The notes under the pieces are model-generated. The model did no database searches, was not told the origin of the DNA, and saw only the letters and a list, made by a program, of their open reading frames with translations. Positions 50,815 to 59,836 of a stretch of 64,000 nucleotides of DNA are shown here, in pieces. This stretch comes from Streptomyces shenzhenensis (GTDB lineage: Bacteria; Actinomycetota; Actinomycetes; Streptomycetales; Streptomycetaceae): assembly GCF_003688995.1 (NCBI RefSeq), contig NZ_PENI01000012.1, forward strand, positions 1 to 64,000, given 5' to 3'. Position 1 is the stretch's first letter; each line of letters starts with the position of its first letter. The position numbers and the translations under genes were made by a program.

Positions 50815-52917
50815 ATGTCATACGCACTGGGCATCGACGTCGGCGGCACGTTCACCGACGCCGTCGCCTCCGACGGTGCCGGCCGGATCGTCTCGGCCAA
50901 GACGCCGACGACCCCGCCGCACCGTGAGGTCGGCGTCATGCGCGCGATCGAGGACCTGGCGGGTGAGCTGGGCATCGGCGTCGGCGAACTGCTCTCGCGG
51001 ACCGACTACATCGCCCACGGCACGACCGCGTCGATCAACGCCCTCGTGCAGGGGACGGTGGCCGACGTCGGGCTCATCGCCACCAAGGGCCACCGGGACG
51101 CGATCTACATCATGAACGCCGAGGGCCGCACTCTCGGCCGGTCGGCCCACGAGATCCAGGACACCCTCCGGCAGCGCAAGCCCGCGCCGCTGATTCCGAA
51201 GCACCGCGCGCTGGAGGTCACCGAGCGGATCGACCACGCCGGGAAGGTCCTGGTCCCGCTCGACGAGGACGAGGTCCGCAGCGTCGCACGGTCGCTCGTG
51301 GACCAGGGTGTCGAGGCGATCGCCGTCTGTCTGCTGTGGTCGTTCAAGAACGGCACCCACGAACAGCGCGTCCGCGAGCTGATCCACGAGATCGCCCCGG
51401 ATCTGTACGTCACGCTGTCCTCGGAGGTCAGCCCGCGCATCCGCGAGTTCTCGCGGACCTCTACGACGATCATGAACGCCCAGATCGGGCCCCGGCTGCG
51501 TATGTACCTCACACCGCTGCAGAAGCAACTGGAGGAGGGCGGGCTCAAGGGGCCGCTGCTGGTCATGCAGAGCGAGGGCGGCACCATCACGGCCGACCGG
51601 GCACCTGAACACGCCATCACCACGGTCGGGTCCGTCCTGTCCGGCGGCGTCATCGGCGGGATGCGCCTGGCCGAGCAGCTCGGGCACCGCAACGTCATCA
51701 CCACGGACGTCGGCGGCACGACCTTCCTGGCGGGGCTGATCGTCGACGGGGAGCCGGTCATGGCGCCCGGCTCCATCGTGAACCAGTTCCCGATCAACGC
51801 GGCGACCATCCGTGTGCACACCATCGGGTCGGGCGGCGGGGCACTCGCGTCCGTGGACGCCGGCGGAAACCTGCGGCTGGGCCCGCAGAGCGCCGAGGCC
51901 GTCCCCGGCCCCGCCTGCTACGGCAACGGCGGCACCCGGCCCACGAACACCGACGCCAACCTGGTCCTCGGCATACTCAGCGAACGCGGGCTGCTCGGGG
52001 GCAGGAAGCCGCTCCGGATGGACCTGGCGCGCGAGGCGATCCGCGAGCACGTGGCCGAACCGCTCGGCCTCACGGTCGAGGAAGCCGCCATCGCCATCCA
52101 CGAGGTGCAGAACGCGCAGGCGGGAGACCTCCTGCGCCGGGCCGTCGTACAGGCCGGCTACGACCCCCGCGACTTCGTCGCCTACGCATTCGGCGGTGCC
52201 GGACCCGCCCACTGCGCCGGCTACTGCCAGGACCTGGGGGTGAGCGAGGTCGTCGTACCGCTCGGTCCCGTCGCGTCCGCCTTCTCCGCCTACGGGCTCG
52301 CGGCCTCGGACATCGTCCTGAGCGCCGAGCTCTCCGATCCGTCCGCCTTCCCGGTCGACCACACCAGGCTCGAATCCCACTACGCCCGGCTGGAGGCCGA
52401 CCTGCAGCGCGCCCTCGACCGGCAGCAGGTGAAGTTCCACGACGTGACGCTGCAGCGAGAGATCGACCTGCGCTACTCGATGCAGGTCAACGAGCTGGCG
52501 ACGGCCATCCCTGACACGGAGTTCACCGAGCGCACCGGTGACGAGATCCTCGAGCGCTTCGAGGAACAGTACGAACGCATCAACGGGCCCGGAGCCGGCT
52601 ACCGCGAAGCCGGCGTGCAGGCGATCACCTACCGCGTGCGGGCCAAGGCCGGCCTCGGTTTTCCCGTCGTGCTGCCGGACGTTGCGCCGGGCGACGGTCC
52701 CGACCCCGCCGACGCCCTCCTCAAGGAACGCTCCGTCTGCCTCGACTCACAGATCGGCTTCGTGCCCACCCCCGTCTACGACTATGCCCGGCTGCGGGCG
52801 GGCCACGAGATCGTCGGGCCGGCGATCGTCGATGTGCCGACCACGGTGGTCGTGGTCCCCGCCGGCATCACCGGCCGCGTCGACCGCCTCGGCAACCTCG
52901 TGCTGAGCTACCAGTGA
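50815..52917 (+). CDS. Hydantoinase A/acetophenone-carboxylase-type ATPase subunit
   Basis: This 700-residue HyuA/oxoprolinase-family subunit has two actin-like ATPase motifs: YALGIDVGGTFTDAVASDG at the N-terminus and ITTDVGGTTFLAGLI in the middle. It also has TDYIAHGTTASINALVQG and the adenosine motif VAYAFGGAGPAHCAGY. Family members are the ATP-binding subunits of N-methylhydantoinase, 5-oxoprolinase, and acetone/acetophenone carboxylases. The start at ATG 50815 has GGGAGAAGG upstream. Its position between an aromatic hydroxylase and an extradiol enzyme favours a carboxylase or ring-amide role in aromatic breakdown. Confidence 0.92.
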   Translation: MSYALGIDVGGTFTDAVASDGAGRIVSAKTPTTPPHREVGVMRAIEDLAGELGIGVGELLSRTDYIAHGTTASINALVQGTVADVGLIATKGHRDAIYIMNAEGRTLGRSAHEIQDTLRQRKPAPLIPKHRALEVTERIDHAGKVLVPLDEDEVRSVARSLVDQGVEAIAVCLLWSFKNGTHEQRVRELIHEIAPDLYVTLSSEVSPRIREFSRTSTTIMNAQIGPRLRMYLTPLQKQLEEGGLKGPLLVMQSEGGTITADRAPEHAITTVGSVLSGGVIGGMRLAEQLGHRNVITTDVGGTTFLAGLIVDGEPVMAPGSIVNQFPINAATIRVHTIGSGGGALASVDAGGNLRLGPQSAEAVPGPACYGNGGTRPTNTDANLVLGILSERGLLGGRKPLRMDLAREAIREHVAEPLGLTVEEAAIAIHEVQNAQAGDLLRRAVVQAGYDPRDFVAYAFGGAGPAHCAGYCQDLGVSEVVVPLGPVASAFSAYGLAASDIVLSAELSDPSAFPVDHTRLESHYARLEADLQRALDRQQVKFHDVTLQREIDLRYSMQVNELATAIPDTEFTERTGDEILERFEEQYERINGPGAGYREAGVQAITYRVRAKAGLGFPVVLPDVAPGDGPDPADALLKERSVCLDSQIGFVPTPVYDYARLRAGHEIVGPAIVDVPTTVVVVPAGITGRVDRLGNLVLSYQ

Positions 52918-52928
52918 GGACAGCTTCC

Positions 52929-55253
52929 ATGACATCCAGGATCCCCGGGGCGGACGAGTTCACCAGCCGGCCCCTGCCGCGCGAGGAGCTGCTGCGGCAG
53001 GTCTCGCCCTCGCTCCCGCTGCACCGGATCGACGACGAGCAGGCCGGCCGGGTCAACGCCCTGACCTATGAGGTCGTACGGCACCGCCTCTGGGCGATCA
53101 CCCAGGAGATGGGTGAGACACTGCGGCGGATGTCGGGCTCGCACGTCGTCACCGAGTCCAACGACTTCAACTTCTCCATCTGCGACGAACTCGGCGAGCA
53201 GGTCCAGGTCGGCGCCTACAACGTGGGCCTCATCGGCTCCATGGACCTGGCCATCGTGTGGACGCTGCGCAACCGCAGTGACAATCCGGGCATCGCCGAG
53301 GGCGACATGTTTCTCTGCAACGACCCGTGGATCGGCGGCGGGCTGCACCAGAACGACGCCGCGGTCCTGGCCCCGATCTTCCACGAGGGCAAGCTGTTCG
53401 GCTGGACGACGGCCATCGCCCACCAGGTCGATCTGGGCGGGCCGCGCCCGGGCTCCTTCAGCCCGTCGGCCCAGGACGTGTTCGGCGAGGCGCTCCCCAC
53501 CCCGCCCATCAAGGTCGTCCGGGACGGGGTGCTGCAGCGCGACGTCGCCGACGCCTGGGTCCGCAGGTCACGGCTCCCGCACCTGGTGGGGCTCGATCTC
53601 CGGGCCAAGATCGCCGCCAACAAGAACGCGGCGGAGCAGATCCTCCGGCTCATCGCCAAGTACGGCGCCGACACCGTCAAGGCCGTGATGCGCCGGATGA
53701 TGGACGACGCCGAGCGCCGGCTGCGGGCCAAGCTCGAGACGCTGCCCGACGGGACCTGGACCGCGGTGGGCTACCAGGAGCAGTCGCAGACCGGTGACCG
53801 CGGCCTGCATGCCATCAAGGTCGCGATGTCCAAGGAGAAGGACCGGCTCGTCTTCGACTTCCGTGGGACCGCCGGGCAGACCGGCATCATCAACTGCCCC
53901 TATCCGGGGCTGCGGGCCGGGATCGTCTTCACGATGCTGCCCTTGCTGGCCGGGGACATACCGTGGGCGGCGGGCGGGCTCATGCGCTGCTTCGAGATCG
54001 TCACCGACGAGGACACCCTCACCAACGCGTCGTTCCCAGCGGCCGTGGGCAAGGGGCCGTTCGGACCGGCGTGGGGATCGGGCAACCTGGTCGCCGAGGT
54101 GCTGGCCAAGATGCTGGACGCCGAACCCGCGCATCGCAGCGACGTGCAGTCGATCTGCAACGGCACCACCGACCTCTGCGTGGTGTCCGGCGTCGATGTC
54201 CGGGGCGGTGGCAGCAAAGGCTTCGTGTCGCCCATTTTCGACGTCATGGCGGGCGGCTACGGGGCTCAGGTGCACCACGACGGCGTCGACACCGGCGGTC
54301 GGCTCATCATCCCCGCCGCGCGGGCACCCGACGTAGAGATGACCGAGTACCTCTATCCCCTCGTCGCCCTGTGGCGCCGTGAGCAGACCGACTCCGGCGG
54401 GCCGGGCCGGCAGCGCGGTGGGATGAGCGGCTCGGTCTGCTACGTGCAGCACCCGGACCAAGTCGGGGCGATGGCACTGGTCGTGTCCGGGACCGGCAAG
54501 GTCGCGAACCAGAACGTCGGCCTGGCCGGGGGTTATCCGGGCAACTCCCAGCTCGACCTGGTGGTGCGCGGCATCGACGTGCCTCAGCTCGCCGGGGCGA
54601 CGGCCGTCCCCGCTGGCCTGGACGAGCTCGGTGGCGACATCGAGGTGCTGCCCTGCGAGGGGGAGTCGGCTCTCCGCCCCGGTGACGCGCTGTACCTGCA
54701 CTGGCAGGCGGGCGGCGGGTACGGCGACCCCCTGCTCCGCCCGGCCGGGAACGTGCGCGACGACGTGCTGCAGGCCCGCGTCTCGGTGACGGCCGCTCGG
54801 GACGTCTACGGCGTCGTGCTCGGGGAGGACGACGAGGTGGACGTGACCGCGACCGAGGAGACACGCGACAGGCTCCGGCACCGGCGCGCAACCGGCTCCG
54901 GCCTGACCGGCACCCGGCCCGCGCCGATCGGCGCGCCGGACCTGACCGGGGCCCGTCGGCTCGACGACAACCTCGCCGTCCTGGACTCGCCCGCGGGCAG
55001 GACCGTCGTATGCGCCCACTGCAGCACGGAGATCGGGCCACTGGCCGGCGGGGCGTTCGTCGCGGCGCTGGCCCGCCGCGACGCGGCCCCGACCGACGCC
55101 GGCCCGCACATCTGGCGCGACCCGTCGGTGTACGTCGACGCCGAGGTCGTCTTCCGCCAGCTGTTCTGCCCGGGCTGCCTGACCGCGGTGCACTCCCGTG
55201 TCGTCCCCGTCGACCATCCGCTGCCCCTCGACGACTACCGGAACTGGACGTGA
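52929..55253 (+). CDS. Hydantoinase B/acetone-carboxylase-type subunit with C-terminal zinc-ribbon-like domain
   Basis: This 774-residue HyuB-family subunit contains TYEVVRHRLWAITQEMGETLRRMSGSHVVTESNDFNFSI, GDMFLCNDPWIGGGLHQNDAAV and TAIAHQVDLGG. Near residue 585 it has HWQAGGGYGDPLLR. The last ~100 residues add a domain not found in plain HyuB: CAHCSTEIGPL and, about 60 residues later, FCPGCLTAV, two CxxC pairs like the small (gamma) subunit of acetone carboxylases. I start at ATG 52929 (GAGGAC seven bases upstream); GTG 52914 is in frame but overlaps the upstream stop. It pairs with the preceding ATPase subunit. Confidence 0.92.
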   Translation: MTSRIPGADEFTSRPLPREELLRQVSPSLPLHRIDDEQAGRVNALTYEVVRHRLWAITQEMGETLRRMSGSHVVTESNDFNFSICDELGEQVQVGAYNVGLIGSMDLAIVWTLRNRSDNPGIAEGDMFLCNDPWIGGGLHQNDAAVLAPIFHEGKLFGWTTAIAHQVDLGGPRPGSFSPSAQDVFGEALPTPPIKVVRDGVLQRDVADAWVRRSRLPHLVGLDLRAKIAANKNAAEQILRLIAKYGADTVKAVMRRMMDDAERRLRAKLETLPDGTWTAVGYQEQSQTGDRGLHAIKVAMSKEKDRLVFDFRGTAGQTGIINCPYPGLRAGIVFTMLPLLAGDIPWAAGGLMRCFEIVTDEDTLTNASFPAAVGKGPFGPAWGSGNLVAEVLAKMLDAEPAHRSDVQSICNGTTDLCVVSGVDVRGGGSKGFVSPIFDVMAGGYGAQVHHDGVDTGGRLIIPAARAPDVEMTEYLYPLVALWRREQTDSGGPGRQRGGMSGSVCYVQHPDQVGAMALVVSGTGKVANQNVGLAGGYPGNSQLDLVVRGIDVPQLAGATAVPAGLDELGGDIEVLPCEGESALRPGDALYLHWQAGGGYGDPLLRPAGNVRDDVLQARVSVTAARDVYGVVLGEDDEVDVTATEETRDRLRHRRATGSGLTGTRPAPIGAPDLTGARRLDDNLAVLDSPAGRTVVCAHCSTEIGPLAGGAFVAALARRDAAPTDAGPHIWRDPSVYVDAEVVFRQLFCPGCLTAVHSRVVPVDHPLPLDDYRNWT

Positions 55254-55324
55254 CGGCCGGAAAGCCGGTCGCGCTGCGGGGCCGTACGGCCTCGGGCTGT
55301 TCAAGTCGTGCGCCGTGCCGGACC

Positions 55325-55330
55325 TATCAT
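55325..55330 (+). promoter_or_regulatory. -10 box giving a leaderless TetR transcript
   Basis: TATCAT lies seven bases before the GTG start at 55337, and there is no ribosome site between. A start of transcription at or next to the GTG would make the mRNA leaderless, which is common for actinobacterial regulators. The -35 (TTCAAG at 55300-55305) is weak. Confidence 0.4.
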
Positions 55331-55336
55331 GGGCCG

Positions 55337-55981
55337 GTGGCAAAGGGAAACAGATCCGAATCGTCCACCGCCGGCTCGAACAGCCGGGACGTCGTTCTGG
55401 ACGCGGCTCGGACTCTCATCACGAGCAGAGGGTACGACGGCATGTCCATCTCGGACCTGTGCGCGCAGTCCGGGCTGCCACCCAGTTCGATCTACTACCA
55501 CTTCGGGAACAAGCTCGGTGTCCTGGCGGCACTGCTCGAACGCACCTTCCACGACTTGCACACCTTGTTTCCGAACCCGTCCTCGTTCGACGAGCTCGCG
55601 CCGCTCGAACGCTTCGAGCGATGGGTCACAGGGGCGTGCAACGCCCTTGACCAGCGGCCCGATTACCTGCGCCTCCTGCTGGCCATCAGCGTCGGCCCGC
55701 ACAAGGACACCGAGACGGTGCGGAACACCGTGCGGCGCATCCGCGACTACGCTCACGCGTCCTGGGTGGAGGCGCTCACCCCCATCTTCGCGCCGGACGG
55801 CGGCGAGGACGACAAGGCCTTCGTCGACCAGTTGGCCGTACTGGGGCGGGCCATCACCGACGGGCTGTCGGTGACCAACAGCTTCGACGGCATGTCATAC
55901 AGCGCACACATCACCCCCTTTGTCGCCCTGGTCCGCAGCCACGCGGAGCAGCGAGGACGCGGCAGCGCGCGCGACTCCTGA
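55337..55981 (+). CDS. TetR-family transcriptional regulator
   Basis: This is a 214-residue regulator. The helix-turn-helix is RDVVLDAARTLITSRGYDGMSISDLCAQSGLPPSSIYYHFGNKLGVLAALLERTF (about residues 18-72). The C-terminal ligand domain contains ERFERWVTGACNALDQRPDYLRLLLAISVGPHKDTETVRNTVRRI. GTG 55337 is the likely start of a leaderless message. It lies between the carboxylase-like genes and the C-C hydrolase operon, so it is a prime candidate to bind the 18-nt element at 46792 and 56027, with a pathway intermediate as inducer. Confidence 0.92.
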   Translation: MAKGNRSESSTAGSNSRDVVLDAARTLITSRGYDGMSISDLCAQSGLPPSSIYYHFGNKLGVLAALLERTFHDLHTLFPNPSSFDELAPLERFERWVTGACNALDQRPDYLRLLLAISVGPHKDTETVRNTVRRIRDYAHASWVEALTPIFAPDGGEDDKAFVDQLAVLGRAITDGLSVTNSFDGMSYSAHITPFVALVRSHAEQRGRGSARDS

Positions 55982-56023
55982 CGCAGGCGCCCGGCGCCGA
56001 GCCGGGCGCACCCCTCGCAGTAG

Positions 56024-56044
56024 TATAGTGAGCGTTCCATACAC
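56024..56044 (+). promoter_or_regulatory. Promoter/operator of the hydrolase-dioxygenase operon
   Basis: TATAGT (56024-56029) overlaps AGTGAGCGTTCCATACAC (56027-56044), identical over 18 bases to 46792-46809. The start codon is 23 bases further on, after GGAGGT. The same factor should control both operons. Confidence 0.6.
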
Positions 56045-56066
56045 TCCTTGGACGGAGGTACTAGAC

Positions 56067-56885
56067 GTGACGAGCGCGTTGGATGTCGGGGACGGAGAAC
56101 TCGCTTACACCGAATTCGGTACCGGCAGCCCGGTGGTGTGGCTGCACGGCTCCGGGCCGGGCGCCACGGGCATGAGCAACTTCGGCGCGAACCTGCCGGC
56201 CTTCGAGGACCACCGGAACATCGTGGTGGATCTTCCGGGCTGGGGTCGCTCGCCACGGCCCGCGACGGACGAGCCGCTGCTCTTTCACGCGGCGGAACGA
56301 GTGTGCCGCGCGATGACGGCCCTCGGAATCGACCGAGCCCATCTGGTGGGCAACTCCTACGGTGGCGGTGTCGCGATGCGGATCGCCATGCGCCACCCCG
56401 ATCGGGTGGACCGGCTCGTGCTCATGGCACCCGGCGGAGTCCTCCCCGAGGACGCGCCGCCCTGGCCGGTCGGACTCGAGCACCTCTTCGCCTATATGAC
56501 GGCCGAGAAGCCCGCACGCGAGGAAATGGCCCAGTTCGTACGCCTCATGGTGTACGACGAGGCCCTGGCGACCGAAGCCCTCATCGACGAGCGGTACGAG
56601 TCGAGTCTCCGGGCTCATCCCGAGCTGCCGATACCCCCGAACTTCGGTGATCTGACCCCCGACCTGGCTCTCATCGCCGCGCCCACCCTCCTCGTGTGGG
56701 GGCGGGAGGACCAGACCGTCCCACTGACCTGGGCGCCTGCGATCCTCCGCGGCATCCCCGACGCGGAGCTGCGCGTTCTGCCGCACTGCCGGCACTGGGT
56801 GCAGTACGAGCGCGCGCCCGAGTTCAACCACATTGTTCGTGAGTTCCTGCAAGGCGGAGCCGCTGCCGCCGCGTCGGAGGGATGA
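56067..56885 (+). CDS. Meta-cleavage product C-C hydrolase (BphD/MhpC-like)
   Basis: This 272-residue alpha/beta hydrolase carries the MCP-hydrolase signature VVWLHGSGPGATGMSNFGANLP. It has Ser97 in LVGNSYGGGVAMRIAMRHPDRV, the acid in VWGREDQTVPLTW and the His in LPHCRHWVQYERAPEFN. Such enzymes split the ring-opened 2-hydroxy-6-oxo-dienoate into 2-hydroxypenta-2,4-dienoate and an acid. The start is GTG 56067, with GGAGGT seven bases upstream. The extradiol dioxygenase follows directly. Confidence 0.93.
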   Translation: MTSALDVGDGELAYTEFGTGSPVVWLHGSGPGATGMSNFGANLPAFEDHRNIVVDLPGWGRSPRPATDEPLLFHAAERVCRAMTALGIDRAHLVGNSYGGGVAMRIAMRHPDRVDRLVLMAPGGVLPEDAPPWPVGLEHLFAYMTAEKPAREEMAQFVRLMVYDEALATEALIDERYESSLRAHPELPIPPNFGDLTPDLALIAAPTLLVWGREDQTVPLTWAPAILRGIPDAELRVLPHCRHWVQYERAPEFNHIVREFLQGGAAAAASEG

Positions 56886-56892
56886 CAACGCC

Positions 56893-57762
56893 ATGGGCAT
56901 CCGCAAACTGGGCTACATCGGCCTCAATGTCGCCGACCCGGACGCATGGGCCGACCTCCTCGGGCGCACACTGGGAATCGGTGTCACCGCCGACAAGGTC
57001 GGCACGGAGGAGGTGGCCCTGGCCGAGCTCGACGAGTTCAAGTACCGCCTCGCGCTTCATCCGTCTACGGAGGACAGCCCGCGCGAGGTGGGCTGGATCG
57101 TCGATTCGCCGCGCGAGCTCGACAGAATCACCCGCCGGCTGCTGGACGCGGGCTTCGCGGTCCAGGACGGATCTGCGGAGGAGACGGCGCTACGCGGTGC
57201 CACCCGGCTTCGGTGGTTCACCGATCCCGTCGGTTACCGCGTGGAGTTGGCGATCGGTGAGACCAAGGTGCGTACCGGTCCGGCCCGTCCGGCCGACGCG
57301 CGTCCCGGCGCCACCGGTCTCGGCCACTTCGTCCTGGCCGGCCCCAAGCTCGACGAGCTCCGCGAACTCTACGAGTCCGTACTCGAGTTCAGGCTGACCG
57401 ACTATCGCGCGCCCGGCCTGTACTTCCTTCGCTGCAACACAACCCACCACAGCATCGCGCTCGCGCACGCGGAGACGCCGTCCATCCACCACATCGAGAT
57501 CGAACACGGCTCGATCGACGACGTCGGACGCGCCTACGACCGGGCCCAGGCCCATGGGGTGCCGATCTCGATCAGCCTCGGCCGGCACATGAACGACAAG
57601 GCGATCTCGTTCTATGTGAGGAACCCCAGCGGGTTCCACCTCGAGATCGGATGCGGTGGCATCGACGTGGACGAGGACTGGCTCCCCCATGATTTCGGGA
57701 CGTCGGACGTCTGGGGGCATCACCACACCGACGTCAACCCCTTCGCCTCCCCCGCATCATGA
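56893..57762 (+). CDS. Two-domain extradiol ring-cleavage dioxygenase (BphC/HsaC-like)
   Basis: This 289-residue type I extradiol dioxygenase is made of two vicinal-oxygen-chelate domains. Iron ligands are placed at His145 (TGLGHFVLAG), His199 or His200 (SIHHIEIEHGSIDDVG) and Glu251 (GFHLEIGCGG). The catalytic His185/186 is in CNTTHHSIAL and Tyr241 in SFYVRNPSG. It cleaves a catechol beside the hydroxyls and feeds the C-C hydrolase upstream. ATG 56893 is eight bases past that gene's stop; GGAGGG lies 11 bases before it. Confidence 0.93.
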   Translation: MGIRKLGYIGLNVADPDAWADLLGRTLGIGVTADKVGTEEVALAELDEFKYRLALHPSTEDSPREVGWIVDSPRELDRITRRLLDAGFAVQDGSAEETALRGATRLRWFTDPVGYRVELAIGETKVRTGPARPADARPGATGLGHFVLAGPKLDELRELYESVLEFRLTDYRAPGLYFLRCNTTHHSIALAHAETPSIHHIEIEHGSIDDVGRAYDRAQAHGVPISISLGRHMNDKAISFYVRNPSGFHLEIGCGGIDVDEDWLPHDFGTSDVWGHHHTDVNPFASPAS

Positions 57763-57796
57763 CGACCGAGAACCTGCGCTGAGGCCGCGACCAGAA

Positions 57797-57825
57797 CCGG
57801 GTCGTCGACAACACCGACGACCCGG
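57797..57825. terminator. Bidirectional terminator between convergent operons
   Basis: CCGGGTCGTCG (57797-57807) and its exact complement (57815-57825) form an 11-bp stem with a 7-base ACAACAC loop. It lies between the stops of the extradiol dioxygenase (plus) and the aldolase (minus), where a shared terminator is expected. Confidence 0.8.
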
Positions 57826-57857
57826 CAGTGGCGAAGGCGGCTTCCCAAGCGGCGGGT

Positions 57858-58868
57858 CTACCGGGCGGACGCGAGGGTGAGAGCGATGTCGATGATCATG
57901 TCTTCCTGTCCGCCGACCAGGCGCCGCCGGCCGCACTCCATCAGGATGTCGCGCACATCGACGTCGTACCGCCGCGCGGCGACCTCCGCGTGCCGCAGGA
58001 AGCTGGAGTAGACGCCCGCGTACCCCAGTGTGAGGGTCTCGCGGTCGACCCGGACCGGTCGGTCCTGGAGCGGCCGGACGATGTCGTCCGCGGCGTCCTG
58101 CAGCGTGAACAGGTCGCAGTTGTGCTTGAGGCCCGACAGGCTCGCGACCGCGATGAACGCCTCGATGGGGCAGTTGCCCGCCCCCGCGCCGTGTCCGGCG
58201 AGCGAGGCGTCGACGCGATAGGCGCCGTTCTCGACCGCGACCACCGAGTTCGCGACGGAGAGCGAGAGGTTCTCGTGGGCGTGGATGCCGATCTCCGTGG
58301 CCGGGTCGAGGATGTCGCGGTAGGCCCGCACCCGGGCGGCGACGTCGTTCATCGTCAGCCGGCCGCCGGAGTCGGTGACGTAGACGCACAGGGCACCGTA
58401 CGACTCCATCAGCTTGGCCTGCCGGGCGAGTTGCCCGGGCTCGGCCATGTGGGAGAGCATCAGGAAGCCGGAGACGTCCATACCCAGTTCGCGGGCCGCG
58501 GCGATGTGCTGGGCTGAGATGTCGGCCTCGGTGCAGTGGGTGGCCACGCGCACCGAGCGGACGCCGAGGTCGTAGGCGCGCTTGAGTTCATGGATCGTGC
58601 CCACGCCAGGCAGCAGCAGGGTGGTGAGGCGGGCGTTCTCGAGGACCGAGGCGGCGGCCTCGATCCACTCCCAGTCGGTGTGGGAGCCGGGGCCGTAGTT
58701 GACCGAGCCGCCGGCGAGGCCATCACCGTGGGCGACCTCGATCGCGTCGACGCCGGCCGCCTCCAGTGCCACAACGATGCGTGTGACGTCGTCGGGCGTG
58801 ATGCGGTGCCGGACGGCGTGCATCCCGTCGCGGAGGGTGACGTCCTGTACGAAGATCGGGGTGCTCAC
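57858..58868 (-). CDS. mhpE: 4-hydroxy-2-oxovalerate aldolase
   Basis: This is a 336-residue DmpG/MhpE-type aldolase: PIFVQDVTLRDGMHAVRHRITP (catalytic Arg-Asp pair), IEVAHGDGLAGGSVNYG, LMLSHMAEPGQLARQAKLMESYGA, YVTDSGG, GIHAHENLSLSVANS (metal-binding HxH) and DASLAGHGAGAGNCPIEAF. It splits 4-hydroxy-2-oxoacids to pyruvate and an aldehyde, which the overlapping dehydrogenase converts to acyl-CoA by channelling. GTG 58868 follows AAGGAGG and overlaps the dehydrogenase stop (GTGA). Confidence 0.95.
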   Translation of the reverse strand: MSTPIFVQDVTLRDGMHAVRHRITPDDVTRIVVALEAAGVDAIEVAHGDGLAGGSVNYGPGSHTDWEWIEAAASVLENARLTTLLLPGVGTIHELKRAYDLGVRSVRVATHCTEADISAQHIAAARELGMDVSGFLMLSHMAEPGQLARQAKLMESYGALCVYVTDSGGRLTMNDVAARVRAYRDILDPATEIGIHAHENLSLSVANSVVAVENGAYRVDASLAGHGAGAGNCPIEAFIAVASLSGLKHNCDLFTLQDAADDIVRPLQDRPVRVDRETLTLGYAGVYSSFLRHAEVAARRYDVDVRDILMECGRRRLVGGQEDMIIDIALTLASAR

Positions 58869-59827
58869 TTCGCGGCCTCCTTCGCGGCGGCGATCTTCTC
58901 GGCCATCTGCACGGCGGCCGAGGTCATGATGTCGAGGTTCCCGGCGTACGCCGGTAGGTACATGCCCGCGCCCTCGACCTGGAGGAAGAGTGACACCTGG
59001 TGGGTCGGCCGCGCGTGCGGTCCGTCGGCCAGCAGCGTCCCGACCGGCTGATCCGCCGGAACCTCGCCGATCTGGACGTCCTGGACCAGCTGGTAGCCCG
59101 GGACGTACGCGGCGACGTCGGTGGCCATCTTCCGGACCGACTCGGCGATCTGCGCCTTGGCGGTCGTACCGTCCTCCCCCTCGGGCAGGGTCACCAGCGC
59201 GAAGACGGTGTCACGCATCATCAGCGGCGGCTCGGCCGGGTTGAGGATGATGATCGCCTTGCCGCGCCGGGCGCCGCCGACCCGCACGATCGCGGCGGAG
59301 GTCGTCTCGGTGAACTCGTCGATGTTCGCCCGCGTACCGGGGCCGGCCGACTTGGCGGCGATCGAGGCGACGATCTCGGCATACGCCACCGGGACGACCC
59401 GGCTGATCGCGGCCACGACAGGGATCGTGGCCTGACCGCCGCAGGTGACCATATTGACGTTGGACGCGTCGAGGTGTTCGTCGAGGTTGACGGCGGGGAC
59501 GACGTACGGCCCGATCGCGGCCGGTGTCAGGTCGATCATCCGGATTCCCAGCGGGCGCAGCTTCGCGTCGTTGTGCTGGTGCGCACCGGCCGAGGTGGCG
59601 TCGAAGACGATGCCGATCTCGTCGATCTGCGGCGACTTCAGCAGTCCGGCCACGCCCGCGGCGGTGGTCTCGAACCCGAGGCGCCGGGCTCGGGCCAGAC
59701 CGTCGGAGGCCGGGTCGATGCCGACCATGACTCCCATCTCGAGGTGGTGCGCAGTGCGCATGATCTTGATCATCAGGTCGGTGCCGATGTTGCCCGACCC
59801 GATGACGGCGACCTTGGTCCTGTTCAT
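58865..59827 (-). CDS. mhpF: Acetaldehyde (propanal) dehydrogenase, acylating
   Basis: This is a 320-residue DmpF/MhpF-type enzyme. The NAD site is KVAVIGSGNIGTDLMIKIM, the catalytic Cys is in VNMVTCGGQATIPVV, and downstream are ARRGKAIIILNPAEPPLMMRDT and VEGAGMYLPAYAGNLDIMTSAAV, the interface region that binds the aldolase. It makes acetyl-CoA or propionyl-CoA from the aldehyde released by its partner. ATG 59827 follows AAGGAG, nine bases after the hydratase gene. Confidence 0.95.
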   Translation of the reverse strand: MNRTKVAVIGSGNIGTDLMIKIMRTAHHLEMGVMVGIDPASDGLARARRLGFETTAAGVAGLLKSPQIDEIGIVFDATSAGAHQHNDAKLRPLGIRMIDLTPAAIGPYVVPAVNLDEHLDASNVNMVTCGGQATIPVVAAISRVVPVAYAEIVASIAAKSAGPGTRANIDEFTETTSAAIVRVGGARRGKAIIILNPAEPPLMMRDTVFALVTLPEGEDGTTAKAQIAESVRKMATDVAAYVPGYQLVQDVQIGEVPADQPVGTLLADGPHARPTHQVSLFLQVEGAGMYLPAYAGNLDIMTSAAVQMAEKIAAAKEAAK

Positions 59828-59836
59828 CGTCGCTCC

